NCBI GenBank assembly: GCA_964526835.1
Contig: CAZGMK010000013.1
Coordinates: 1 to 64,000 of the forward strand
DNA: 64,000 nt
Direction: 5' to 3'
Origin: DAOSXA01 sp964526835
GTDB lineage: Bacteria; Zixibacteria; MSB-5A5; GN15; FEB-12
Positions 9,596 to 18,336 of this stretch are shown piece by piece. How positions within the stretch are numbered: position 1 is the stretch's first letter; each line of letters starts with the position of its first letter. Below the pieces are notes generated by a model. That model was not told the DNA's origin. It searched no databases and saw nothing but the letters and a program-made list of their open reading frames with translations. The translations under genes and the position numbers were made by a program.

Positions 9596-9837
9596 GGTTC
9601 CTCCTGGTCAAGCTCGGTCAATCGGTGGAGGTCCGCGATGATCGCCCGGGCTGCCTCTTCATCAAGGCGACTGATAGCAACTCCCGCATGCACCAAGACC
9701 CAATCACCAACTTGCGCCTCCGGCAGGCAGGCCAGGCTAATGCGGCGCCTGACACCGCCGAAGTCCACTTGGGCCTCGCGCGTAAGCGGTTCATTGCCCC
9801 TCACTTGGACGACTTCGGCCGGCAGGGCCAGGCACAT
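9592..9837 (-). CDS. hypC: HypC, hydrogenase maturation chaperone
   Basis: An 81-residue chaperone beginning MCLALPAEV, the family signature in which the Cys at position 2 binds iron and contacts the hydrogenase large subunit. It carries the Fe(CN)2CO unit from HypD to the apo-enzyme. The stop overlaps the hypD start (ATGA) and it begins three bases after hypF. Only one hypC-type gene is present here. Confidence 0.95.
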   Translation of the reverse strand: MCLALPAEVVQVRGNEPLTREAQVDFGGVRRRISLACLPEAQVGDWVLVHAGVAISRLDEEAARAIIADLHRLTELDQEEP

Positions 9838-9840
9838 CCT

Positions 9841-12120
9841 CTAGCTCCTCTCGGTTCGGGCGGCCGCTACGGTCAATTGGCCGACCGACAGCGCGCCGTC
9901 GCCGGGCGGCAGGTTCACAGGCCAATACGGAATGAAACCGTCACGACGCAGTACATCTATCGTCTTTTCGGTCAGATATCTATTCTGAAAACAACCGCCC
10001 GATAGAACCACCTTCTCGAGGCCGACCGCGCGGGCCACAGTCGAGATTGCCGCCGCCAGTCCATTGTGGAAGCACGCCGCGATCCGACCAGGGGTGGCGC
10101 GGCGAGCTAGTGCGTCGAGAACCGCAGTGACCACCGGCGCCCAGTCGACGACCAACACGCCGTCCGATGCAACGACGTCGAATTCGTAGGCGTCATCGGT
10201 ACGGCTCAAGAACGCGGCCGCTTCAAGTTGCATCGCGGCCTGGGCCTCATAGGTGCTTGTCTGGGCCAGGCCGAGAAGCGAAGCCACGGCATCAAACAAT
10301 CGCCCGGCGCTGCTGGTGCGCGGGCAGTTGACTCCGGCCCGGAGTGCTGAAACGATGACCGACAGCTCCCGTTCACCGAAGCAGGCGACGGAAGCGATGT
10401 CGTTGCGGTCCATGATGTCGTCACCGAGTAGCTCGTAAAGAACACCCAGGGCGCAACGCCGCGGTTCGCGCGCCGCCAGGTCGCCGCCGGGAAGCGGCAG
10501 AGTGCGCAGGTGGCCGGTGCGGGTGAAGCCCCGCCGCTCACAACGAAGGAGCTCCCCGCCCCAGACAGGGCCGTCGGGCCCGTAGCCGGTCCCGTCGAAA
10601 GCCACTCCCAGGACCGGTTCATCAAGATTGTGCTCGGCCATGACGGCGGCCACATGGGCATGGTGGTGCTGCACCGGCATAACCGGCTTCTTGCGTTCCT
10701 GCGCCCAGACAGTCGGATAGTAATCAGGGTGCATGTCGCAGGCGATCGTATCGGGGGTGACGCCGTATAGCCCCAGCAACTGGTGGATGGTGCTGTCGAA
10801 GGCAGCCACGCTCTGTTCGCTGTCGAGATCGCCGATGTGTTGGGACACGATCACATTTCCGCCAATCGAAAGGGCAACAGTATTCTTCAATTGTCCTCCT
10901 ACCGCCAGGATGTTGTCCGCGCCCTCTATCGAGGCCACCGGCAGAGGGGCGTAGCCTCGAGCGCGACGCAACAGCATAGGCCGTCCGGCGACGACTCGCA
11001 CTACCGAATCATCTACTGGCCGGGCGATCGGGCGGTTGTGCAACAGCAGCAGATCGACCAACGAGCCCAGGCGTTCGACTGCTTCGACATTGTCGATGCA
11101 AATCGGCTCATCCGAGAGGTTGCCGCTGGTGGCGACTATCGGTCGCCGCAGCTCACCCAGAAGCAGATGGTGCAGCGGACTGTACGGTAGCATGACCCCA
11201 AGGTTTGGCGAGTCCGGCGCGACCTGCTTATCGACAGCGCTGTCCGGTCTCGCGGACGCCAGCACAATCGGTGCTTGCGACGATGCCAGCAGCTTTCGCT
11301 CCATGTCATTGAGCTTGCAGAGTCTCTCGGCCATAGCCATGTCGCTTGCCATAATCGCAAACGGCTTGTGGGGGCGACCCTTTCGTTCGCGCAGACGCTT
11401 CACCGCTTCGGAGTTGCGCGCATCGACCAGCAACTGGAACCCGCCCAGGCCCTTCAGTGCCAGTATCTTGCCCTCAGCTATCGCTCGTATCGCTTGCCGC
11501 AAGGCTTCATCGTAGACCCCCAGCGGTCGGCCTTCGGGATCCCAAAGGGTCAGAGTGGGCCCGCACTCGGGACAGGCATTCGGTTCGGCATGATAGCGAC
11601 GGTCCGATGGCTCGTCATACTCCGCCTGACACTGCGGACACAGGCCGAAGCGAGCCATTGTCGTGCGGATGCGGTCGTATGGCAGACCTGCCACGATGCT
11701 GTAGCGGGGACCGCAATTGGTGCAGTTGGTGAAGGCATAGTAGTGACGACGGTTGTCCGGGTCGAAGACCTCGGTGCGGCACTGCTCACAAGTCGCCAGG
11801 TCGGGCAGGATGGTGGCGGTGGCGACGGACTTGACGGTGCTGGGGCGTATCTCGAAGAGACCGTTGTCGCCGGAAGGCGGCAGGTCGGTCACGTCGATCC
11901 GCCGGATGATGGCCGCAGCAGGCGGCTCATCTTCCAGTCGGCGTCGAAAACGATTCAGGGCCTCAGACGCGCCCTCAATCTCGATGCACACGCCATCGGA
12001 AGTGTTGGCGATCCAGCCGCCCAGGTTCATGTCACGGGCCAGCCTGTAGACGGTGGGGCGGAAGCCGACCCCTTGCACGGCGCCGCGAATATCCAGGCGT
12101 TGTCGGACTGACTCGAACAA
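9841..12120 (-). CDS. hypF: HypF, carbamoyltransferase
   Basis: A 759-residue four-part enzyme that moves carbamoyl from carbamoyl phosphate to the HypE Cys through carbamoyl-AMP. In order: acylphosphatase domain (GAVQGVGFRPTVYRLA, residues 1-90); two CxxC zinc-finger pairs (CEQC/CTNCGPRYS and CPQC/CPECGP, about 110-185); a YrdC-like adenylation domain (about 200-390); and a Kae1-like C-terminal domain with VQHHHAHVAAVMAEH and FDGTGYGPDG. All expected domains are present and the length is typical. Lies five bases downstream of hypB. Confidence 0.96.
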   Translation of the reverse strand: MFESVRQRLDIRGAVQGVGFRPTVYRLARDMNLGGWIANTSDGVCIEIEGASEALNRFRRRLEDEPPAAAIIRRIDVTDLPPSGDNGLFEIRPSTVKSVATATILPDLATCEQCRTEVFDPDNRRHYYAFTNCTNCGPRYSIVAGLPYDRIRTTMARFGLCPQCQAEYDEPSDRRYHAEPNACPECGPTLTLWDPEGRPLGVYDEALRQAIRAIAEGKILALKGLGGFQLLVDARNSEAVKRLRERKGRPHKPFAIMASDMAMAERLCKLNDMERKLLASSQAPIVLASARPDSAVDKQVAPDSPNLGVMLPYSPLHHLLLGELRRPIVATSGNLSDEPICIDNVEAVERLGSLVDLLLLHNRPIARPVDDSVVRVVAGRPMLLRRARGYAPLPVASIEGADNILAVGGQLKNTVALSIGGNVIVSQHIGDLDSEQSVAAFDSTIHQLLGLYGVTPDTIACDMHPDYYPTVWAQERKKPVMPVQHHHAHVAAVMAEHNLDEPVLGVAFDGTGYGPDGPVWGGELLRCERRGFTRTGHLRTLPLPGGDLAAREPRRCALGVLYELLGDDIMDRNDIASVACFGERELSVIVSALRAGVNCPRTSSAGRLFDAVASLLGLAQTSTYEAQAAMQLEAAAFLSRTDDAYEFDVVASDGVLVVDWAPVVTAVLDALARRATPGRIAACFHNGLAAAISTVARAVGLEKVVLSGGCFQNRYLTEKTIDVLRRDGFIPYWPVNLPPGDGALSVGQLTVAAARTERS

Positions 12121-12124
12121 GTGC

Positions 12125-12784
12125 TCAGTCCTCCTTAGGGACCTTCACAGCGCCGATCAACCGCTCCGCCAACGGTACTAGGCCTTCGCCACTGCGGGCC
12201 GATACAGAAAGCAGTTCGGCATCAGGGGCCAGGCGCGCCAGATCGTCGGCCACGCGGCCGAGGTCGAACTCCAGATATGGCGCCAGGTCGATCTTGTTGA
12301 TCACTATCAGGTCGACGCGACTGAACATACTCGGATACTTGGCCACCTTGTCGTCGCCCTCGGGCAAACTGAGCACCGCTACTCGGAGGCTCTCCCCCAG
12401 TTGATAGGCGGCCGGGCAAACCAGGTTACCGACGTTTTCGATAAAGACCGCGCGCAGATCACCGAGGTCCAGTTGCTCCAGGGCCTGGCCGACCATGCCG
12501 GCGTCCAGGTGACAGCTGCCCCCGGTGTTGATCTGCACAGTTCGCACGCCGAGCTTCTCGATTCGCTCCGCATCCCGGGACGTCGCCAGATCACCCTCGA
12601 TTACGCCGAAAGGAAACTCCTGCGGCCAAACGCCGAAGAGAGCTTCGAGCAGGCTGGTCTTCCCGCAGCCGGGCGAGCCCAGCAGGTTGATCGCAATTAC
12701 CCCGGCGCGATCGAAGCACTCTCGATTGGCTCGAGCGAGCTGATCGTTGGCCCTCAGGATGTCTTCGGCCACCACTACCTTCAT
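12125..12784 (-). CDS. hypB: HypB, nickel-insertion GTPase
   Basis: A 219-residue SIMIBI-class GTPase that helps HypA insert nickel into the hydrogenase large subunit. P-loop GSPGCGKTS near residue 36, the metal-linked dimer-interface stretch QINTGGSCHLDAGM, and the guanine-specificity motif VINKIDLAPY are present. It lacks both the N-terminal CxxCGC site and the His-rich tail seen in some HypB proteins, so nickel storage is unlikely. Start overlaps the hypA stop by four bases. Confidence 0.95.
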   Translation of the reverse strand: MKVVVAEDILRANDQLARANRECFDRAGVIAINLLGSPGCGKTSLLEALFGVWPQEFPFGVIEGDLATSRDAERIEKLGVRTVQINTGGSCHLDAGMVGQALEQLDLGDLRAVFIENVGNLVCPAAYQLGESLRVAVLSLPEGDDKVAKYPSMFSRVDLIVINKIDLAPYLEFDLGRVADDLARLAPDAELLSVSARSGEGLVPLAERLIGAVKVPKED

Positions 12785-13149
12785 TTTTCCATCCTCTCCG
12801 AACTGTCGCCGACTTCGAGAGACTCCAGCTGCAGGTCACGACCGCCCTCTATGTGAAGAAAGGAGTACCCGCACCGGGAACATGAGGCCAGCGGATCATG
12901 AATTGTCTCGACATGACCGCAGCGCCCGCACCGGCCGTTCGCCGGAACACTCTTGATGACAAGCTCAGCATGCCCCATTCTCGTCCGGGGAGCCACTACT
13001 TCGAAGGCGAACCTGAACGCATCCGGATTGACTCCGGCGAGCGTCCCGATCCGCACTATGACAGCCTGGACCTGATCAGTCACTCCGGCCCTGATCAGTT
13101 CGTCTTCGGCAATCGCCAGGAGGTCTTCAACCACACTCACTTCGTGCAC
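12781..13149 (-). CDS. hypA: HypA, nickel metallochaperone
   Basis: A 122-residue nickel chaperone that works with HypB. It begins MHEVSVV, with the N-terminal Met-His nickel site, and has the zinc site CGRCGHVET...CSRCGYSFL (two CxxC pairs near residues 73-94). Start is the GTG at 13147-13149, supported by GGAG about seven bases upstream. First gene of the hyp operon; a likely promoter and a 10-bp inverted repeat lie directly upstream. Confidence 0.95.
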   Translation of the reverse strand: MHEVSVVEDLLAIAEDELIRAGVTDQVQAVIVRIGTLAGVNPDAFRFAFEVVAPRTRMGHAELVIKSVPANGRCGRCGHVETIHDPLASCSRCGYSFLHIEGGRDLQLESLEVGDSSERMEK

Positions 13150-13161
13150 CGTTCACTCCAT

Positions 13162-13187
13162 CCGGGTCCCATCGGACTGGGACCCGG
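13162..13187 (-). promoter_or_regulatory. 10-bp perfect inverted repeat at the predicted hyp transcript start
   Basis: CCGGGTCCCA at 13162-13171 and TGGGACCCGG at 13178-13187 form a perfect inverted repeat with a 6-base spacer. It ends directly before the ATGGAG ribosome site of hypA and sits where transcription should begin. It could be an operator, or a hairpin at the 5' end of the hyp mRNA that limits access to the ribosome site. The structure is seen; the role is inference. Confidence 0.55.
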
Positions 13188-13192
13188 CAGCA

Positions 13193-13221
13193 AATATAAG
13201 TGATTTCCGCGCCGATGGCAG
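13193..13221 (-). promoter_or_regulatory. predicted promoter of hypABFCDE
   Basis: On the minus strand, -35 CTGCCA and -10 TATATT (plus-strand AATATA at 13193-13198) are separated by 17 bases. The predicted start of transcription falls at about 13186, at the edge of the inverted repeat. The -35 box is a 4/6 match, so confidence is moderate. Confidence 0.45.
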
Positions 13222-13306
13222 CGCTAATCGGGCGGCGGTGGAACTTTGTCGTTGCCGGTCGGTCAGACATGCCTTAATTGGCCTATACAGCGAAACGGAG
13301 GTAAAT

Positions 13307-13846
13307 ATGCTGAAAGCCCAGGATGCCGCCCTGGTTGTAGTTGATGTACAGGGCAAGTTGGCTACGTTGATGCACGACAAGGAGAACTTCTACGATAATG
13401 TGATCCGGATGATCCGCGGGGCGCGGGTGCTGGGTATTCCGACCATCTGGAACGAGCAATTGCCCGACAAACTGGGCCCTACGGTCGACCGGATTAAGGT
13501 TGAGTTGAGCGACAAGGAACCGCTCATCAAGAGGACGTTCTCCTGCTGCGGCAATCCGAGTTTCGTGAGCGCCCTGCAGCAAACCGGTCGTGAGCAGGTA
13601 CTGCTGGCCGGCATGGAAAGCCATGTCTGCGTGTACCAGACCGCCCGGGACTTGCTTCTCCAGGGGTACGAGGTCTTCGTAATTGCCGACGCGGTTTCTT
13701 CGCGCCACCCTGACAACAGGGAGACCGGGATCAAGGCCATGATGCAATTGGGAGCGCAGATCGCCTGCGTCGAGATGATCCTGCTGGACCTTGTGCAGGT
13801 GGCCGAGGGCGACCGTTTTCGTCAGGTACTGCAGATCATCAAATAG
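13307..13846 (+). CDS. isochorismatase-family cysteine hydrolase (YcaC-like)
   Basis: About 179 residues with the isochorismatase-like fold. The likely catalytic triad is Asp13 (VVDVQGKL), Lys74 (LIKRTFSC) and Cys107 (GMESHVCVYQTA). The ATG at 13307 follows ACGGAGGT with ideal spacing, which rules out the longer frame from 13238. Members hydrolyse amides or act on N-carbamoyl compounds; the substrate here cannot be told. It is divergent from hypA and about 150 bases ahead of the kinase gene. It differs from the nicotinamidase-like relative at 62083. Confidence 0.8.
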   Translation: MLKAQDAALVVVDVQGKLATLMHDKENFYDNVIRMIRGARVLGIPTIWNEQLPDKLGPTVDRIKVELSDKEPLIKRTFSCCGNPSFVSALQQTGREQVLLAGMESHVCVYQTARDLLLQGYEVFVIADAVSSRHPDNRETGIKAMMQLGAQIACVEMILLDLVQVAEGDRFRQVLQIIK

Positions 13847-13994
13847 TGTCGCCCTGACTGTCCGGTAGTCGGCCCCTGCGGGACTCCGCCGAATACTGTT
13901 GACTTGCCCCTTGTTCTCGGCTTACCTTCGGAGAAATCCCGGAGAGAAGCAGCAGATTCTCCTCTCCCGGGGGGTTGGAGAAGCGAGTCGAAAA

Positions 13995-15737
13995 GTGGCC
14001 ACTTCTGAATTCAACGAACGCTCTTCCGTTGGCGTCCAGACGTTCGGTCAGGAGCACTACAACGAACTTCGACGGCGACACATTGTTCGTCTCGTCATCA
14101 CCTATCTTGTGCCCTTACTCCTGGTCATCGTCTACTTCCAGGTTCGACACAACAGCCTGGTTGACCAGAGCCGCCGCCTGCATCTCAGCGCCATAGCGGA
14201 GAACCAGGCTAACACCCTCGACCTCTTTCTAACCGAACGGCGCGTCAACCTGGACAACCTCATCGACCACCCGAAGTTCAGAATCCCACCGACTTCGAAT
14301 CAGATGCACGAACACCTGGCGGAGTTACGGGCATCGAGTGGCACGTTCGTCGACCTGGGCTTTTTTGATTCATCGGGGATCCAGACGGCTTACGCCGGGC
14401 CATATCCGTCCCTGGAGCAGCAGGACTACCGAGATGAGGACTGGTACCGAACGCTCTCTAACACCGAACACGACTTCGTCTTCACAGACATCTACCTGGG
14501 CTTTCGTCAGCGTCCCCATTTCACGCTTGCGGTGAGCCGAGAGATTGACGGTCGATTCGTTGTGTTGCGAGCGACCCTGGATCCTGAGAGGATGTACGAT
14601 TACATCCGCTCGCGCCAAAGCGCGGCCGATGCGGCCACGGTTATTGTGAATCACGAGGGTTATTACCAATTGGTTACCGAGCCCATCGGTTCGCCTCTGG
14701 AACTCTCACCATTCATCCCGCCGCAGGAGCCGGCCACCGGGTCAGCGATGGCCTCCATCGATGGCGACGATATTACGTACGCGTACCACTGGCTGACCAC
14801 GGCTGACTGGGCTCTCGTTGCGCGCTCGGTCGGTGATCGAGGGGAGCTGTTCTGGGGACACCAATGGAGGATACTGCTGGGTTCGATATTGCTTGTCGGT
14901 TTGACGCTTGTGGTAATATTGAACCGGGCCAAACGTCTCACCGAGGGTCAGAGGGAATCAGATGAGACTCGGGCTCAGCTCGAGCATGCCTCGAAGCTGG
15001 CCTCGGTAGGTGAGCTGGCAGCGGGAATAGCGCACGAGATCAACAATCCCCTGGCCGTAATCAGCGAAGAATCCGGACTGATTATGGACTATATGAGCCC
15101 GGAATTCAACAAGGATATCAGCCGGGAGGAGCTGCTGGAACGCCTGAAGGCAATTCAGCATTCGGCTTTCCGGTGCCGCGATATCACTCGTAAGTTGCTG
15201 AACTTCGTTAGGCGTTCTGAATTGAAGCTGTCAGAGCATGACATTCACCCGGTCATCGACTCCGTTGTGGATGGCCTGCTTGGCCCCGAGATCGAGGTCT
15301 CTAATGTCGAAGTCGTGCGTGAGTACGATCGCAGCCTCCCCACACTTGTGACCGATTCGAACCAGCTTCAGCAAGTGATCCTGAATATGCTCAACAACGC
15401 CTTCGATGCTATCGGCGATGGCCCCGGAAGAGTCACTATCGAAACGTCCATGGACGAAGGCCAGGTGAGAATCGATATCACCGACACGGGACACGGTATG
15501 ACTCAGGAACAGCTTGAGCGAGTGTTCATGCCTTTCTTTACGACCAAAGAGGTGGGCAAGGGGACCGGCCTGGGATTATCTGTCAGCTACGGTATCATCA
15601 AGAGCCTGGGCGGCATGATCGAAGTGAGCAGCAGAGTGAATGAGGGCAGTACGTTCACAATCTTTCTGCCCATGACCGAAAGACGCAACAAGTCAACTCA
15701 AGACAAAAGGGCTGAATCGTGGCGATCAGAAAAGTGA
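13995..15737 (+). CDS. membrane sensor histidine kinase with dCache-like domain
   Basis: About 580 residues. TM1 (about 64-82 counting from the open frame at 13899) and TM2 (about 325-342) enclose a ~240-residue extracytoplasmic sensor that reads as a dCache domain (segments DEDWYRTL, FVFTDIYLGF). The cytoplasmic part has the H-box GELAAGIAHEINNPL with the phosphorylated His, and an ATPase domain (N box LNNAFDAIGD, GTGLGLS). The GTG at 13995 is my preferred start; a TTG at 13899 overlaps a possible -35 sequence and lacks a ribosome site. The gene overlaps the CBS gene, and receiver genes follow, so these are the likely partners. Small-molecule sensing is expected of dCache; the ligand is unknown. 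Confidence 0.88.
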   Translation: MATSEFNERSSVGVQTFGQEHYNELRRRHIVRLVITYLVPLLLVIVYFQVRHNSLVDQSRRLHLSAIAENQANTLDLFLTERRVNLDNLIDHPKFRIPPTSNQMHEHLAELRASSGTFVDLGFFDSSGIQTAYAGPYPSLEQQDYRDEDWYRTLSNTEHDFVFTDIYLGFRQRPHFTLAVSREIDGRFVVLRATLDPERMYDYIRSRQSAADAATVIVNHEGYYQLVTEPIGSPLELSPFIPPQEPATGSAMASIDGDDITYAYHWLTTADWALVARSVGDRGELFWGHQWRILLGSILLVGLTLVVILNRAKRLTEGQRESDETRAQLEHASKLASVGELAAGIAHEINNPLAVISEESGLIMDYMSPEFNKDISREELLERLKAIQHSAFRCRDITRKLLNFVRRSELKLSEHDIHPVIDSVVDGLLGPEIEVSNVEVVREYDRSLPTLVTDSNQLQQVILNMLNNAFDAIGDGPGRVTIETSMDEGQVRIDITDTGHGMTQEQLERVFMPFFTTKEVGKGTGLGLSVSYGIIKSLGGMIEVSSRVNEGSTFTIFLPMTERRNKSTQDKRAESWRSEK

Positions 15738-16285
15738 AAGACCTGATGGTCCCACTGAGCGAATACCCTACTGTCGCGCAAAACGCCAGTCTGTTCGAGG
15801 CGGTCCTGGCGCTCGACCGGGCGCAGGAAAACTTGCCGCCCGGGAGGCAACCCTACCGCGCGGTGCTGGTCGTGGACAGCGAAGAGCGAATAGTAGGGAA
15901 GATCGGGCAGCTCGGTTTACTGAAGGCCCTGGAACCGCAAAGCACGGTAGTCGACGATCTGGCTACCCTGAACCGCGCCGGTGTCAGCAACGGGATCCCG
16001 GATTCCGCGATGAAGCACTACCGGCTGTTCCAGCGGGAAATGAGTGACCTATGCCTGGCCGCCCGAAGTCTTCCGGTTCGCAACGTCATGCACCCAATCA
16101 CCGAGCATATCGACTATGAGGCCAGTCTCTGCGAAGCCGCCCACCAAATGGTGGTCTGGCAGACCCTATCGATACTCGTAACCAGGGGCAATGAGACAGT
16201 CGGGCTGATTCGTCTGGCCGAGCTGTGTGATGAGGTGGTGAAGAGCATGAAGACAGCCGACGACGGAGGAGTCGACGATGAGTAA
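15719..16285 (+). CDS. twin CBS-domain protein
   Basis: A 188-residue soluble protein with two CBS-like modules: residues 1-70 (VKDLMVPLSEYPTV...YRAVLVVDSEERIVGKI) and about 118-178 (VRNVMHPITEHIDY...LSILVTRGNETVGLI). CBS pairs bind adenine nucleotides and act as energy or signal switches. Its GTG start lies within the 3' end of the kinase gene and its stop overlaps the start of the receiver-transporter gene, so it is embedded in the cluster and probably tunes the kinase or the transporter. That role is inferred from context. Confidence 0.8.
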   Translation: MAIRKVKDLMVPLSEYPTVAQNASLFEAVLALDRAQENLPPGRQPYRAVLVVDSEERIVGKIGQLGLLKALEPQSTVVDDLATLNRAGVSNGIPDSAMKHYRLFQREMSDLCLAARSLPVRNVMHPITEHIDYEASLCEAAHQMVVWQTLSILVTRGNETVGLIRLAELCDEVVKSMKTADDGGVDDE

Positions 16286-17330
16286 AGTGCTTCTCGTTGA
16301 CGACGAAGAGCAGTTTCGAAGAAACCTGGCCGATCGCCTTGCCCTGCGCGGTTACGAGACCGTGGAAGCGACCAACGGTGAGGAGGCGGTTCGAAAGGCT
16401 CGCTCAGACCAGGATATCGACGTGGTCCTGTTGGACTGCAAGATGCCCGGAATGAGCGGGGAACAGACTCTGGTCGAAATCAGATCGTTCCGCCCCGCCA
16501 TCCAGGTGATCATGCTCACCGGTCATGGCACAATGGAATCGGCTATGGAGACCGGCCGGCTCGAGGCCTATTCCTATCTGCAGAAACCCTGCGACCTTGA
16601 CGAGCTGATCAAAACCATCGATAGCGCGCGGGAGGATCGAATCCATGTCATGGCTCGACACGAGATACCGCACGTCGAGCGCGGTTCTGTCAAGAAATGG
16701 CTTATCGGTTCACACAATTCCCGGCCCGGTATAATCCTGCTTGGCCTGCTCTTGTTTGCTCTGGTCGTACTGGCGCCGGCGCCCGATCGCCTGATCAATC
16801 TTCTGAGCGCTCCCAAGACGGGTCAGACCAGCGATGTCAATATTGGCTTTGCCGGTTACCGATCCATGGATAAGGACGAGACAATCGCCGACTACTATAG
16901 TCACAAGCACAAGATATACAATATCGAAGTCTCGGACGACGGCGCGAAGGCGAAGAGCCCGCAGACACCTCGCCAGGTTGCCTTCAAGGCCAGGGTGATG
17001 CTCGCCACCCTTATTGTCGCTGCGTTGTTCTGGGCGTCTGGGGCGGTACCGGTCGGAATCACCGCGCTGCTGGTGGGGGTTCTGATGTACTTTTTCGGTG
17101 TGCTGCAGCCGGATGCTATAGCCGGGGCATATGCCAAGGATGCGGTGATCTTCATTTTCGGAGTGTTGGCCATTTCGCTGGCGATCTCCAAGACCGGACT
17201 GGATCGCCGCATCGGGCTTCTGCTACTTGGGCCGGCGAAGACTCTGCCTAGATTGCTCTTCATCTTTCTGCCACTGCTGGCCATGGCGTGCTCAGTCGTA
17301 TCGGAGAGCATGCATTGGTGGCATTCATAA
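16278..17330 (+). pseudogene. receiver domain fused to SLC13/DASS anion transporter, 5' part (frameshifted)
   Basis: The first 350 codons encode a CheY-like receiver (residues 1-120; acidic pocket Asp8/Asp9, phosphorylation site Asp53, Thr81, Lys103), a linker, a TM helix near 150-167, an extracytoplasmic loop and then the first membrane helices of an SLC13/divalent-anion-sodium-symporter domain (from about 238). The frame then breaks: after Glu343 (17304-17306) the reading changes to WWHS and stop, while the transporter continues in another frame from 17309. Removing the extra AG of GAGAG restores VSE-HALVAFIMPL, giving a fusion of about 677 residues. This could be a real inactivating mutation, a recent event or an assembly error. 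Confidence 0.75.
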
Positions 17331-18313
17331 TGCCGCTGTTTATGATGGTCTACACGACCTCGATACGGGCTGCGGGAATCAAGAAAGACCGGGCTCTTGC
17401 GGTGATGTTTGGGCTAACACTCTGCTACTCCGCCAACTCCGGGGGGCCGGGATCGCCGGCGGCCGGGGGACGAAATGCTATCATGATGGGGATCCTGCAG
17501 GACTACAACATTGCCCCGAGTTTCGGAGAGTGGGTACTCTATGGAATGCCGTTCGTGCCGGTCATGGCACTGGTCATCGCGACCTATTTCTACTTTCGGT
17601 TCCGTCGACAGTTGACGGTGAAGTCATTGAATGTTGCGGCTATAGTGCGGCAGGCTTCCGATAAGATCGGCCCGATGAATCGTAATGAGTACATCACCGC
17701 TGCCGTCCTGATTCTGGTGATTGCGCTGTGGATTGGCGCCAGTGATACATTCGGCATGGGCGGTCCGGTCATTCTGGGGATCGTGATTCTGAACATCCTG
17801 CGCATACTGAAATGGCGAGACATTGCTTCGATCCACTGGGAAGTAGTGGCCCTTTACGCCAGCGCCAGCGCCCTGGGTAAAGGCCTGGCCGAAACCGGGG
17901 GAGCGCTTTTCCTGGCCGACAGCTTCCTCTCCATTCTCCCCGATTTCATGAGCGAAGGGTCGGGACTCGCCATGGCAGCCAGTCTGTTTACGGGGCTGTC
18001 AACCAACTTCATGTCGGATGGCGCCACAGTATCCGCCATCGGTCCGATAACCGTGCCGATGGCTATACTCAGTAACACTCATCCCTGGATGATAGGCTTT
18101 GCCACCGCCTTTGCCTCGTCATTTGCTCACATGCTGATTATCGGCACGCCTTCGAATGCCATCGCCTTCGCCATGGCCAAGGACCCTGTTACCGGAGAGC
18201 AGTTGCTGACTCTGGGCGACTTCCTGAAGCATGGTGCCGTTATTCTGCTCCTGTCTTTCGCGGTTCTCTGGGGGTGGACCATCCTTCTTTACTGGCGCTT
18301 TATCGGTTTCTAG
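17309..18313 (+). pseudogene. SLC13/DASS anion transporter, 3' part of the frameshifted fusion
   Basis: About 334 codons in the frame shifted relative to the 5' part. They hold the rest of the permease: a hydrophobic helix with IMPLFMMVY, the SANSGGPGSPAAGGRNAIMM segment that resembles the first Asn-containing substrate motif of the family, and the second repeat with GLSTNFMSDGATVSAIGPI and IGTPSNAIAFAMA. SLC13/DASS proteins move sulfate, phosphate, dicarboxylates or citrate with sodium. A GTG at 17288 could in principle start a separate product, but it lies in the middle of a conserved helix and has no ribosome site, so this is the second half of one gene. Confidence 0.75.
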
Positions 18314-18336
18314 TCACCTAATGAAAGGTCTCAGAT

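Noticed and set aside
13899..13927. TTGACT as -35 of a kinase-gene promoter
   Set aside because: The best -10 partner at 17-18 bases is only a 3/6 match, so I did not list it as a promoter.
17288..17330. Programmed -1 frameshift to join the receiver-transporter halves
   Set aside because: There is no X XXY YYZ slippery site and no downstream structure was evident; a simple AG duplication explains the break better.
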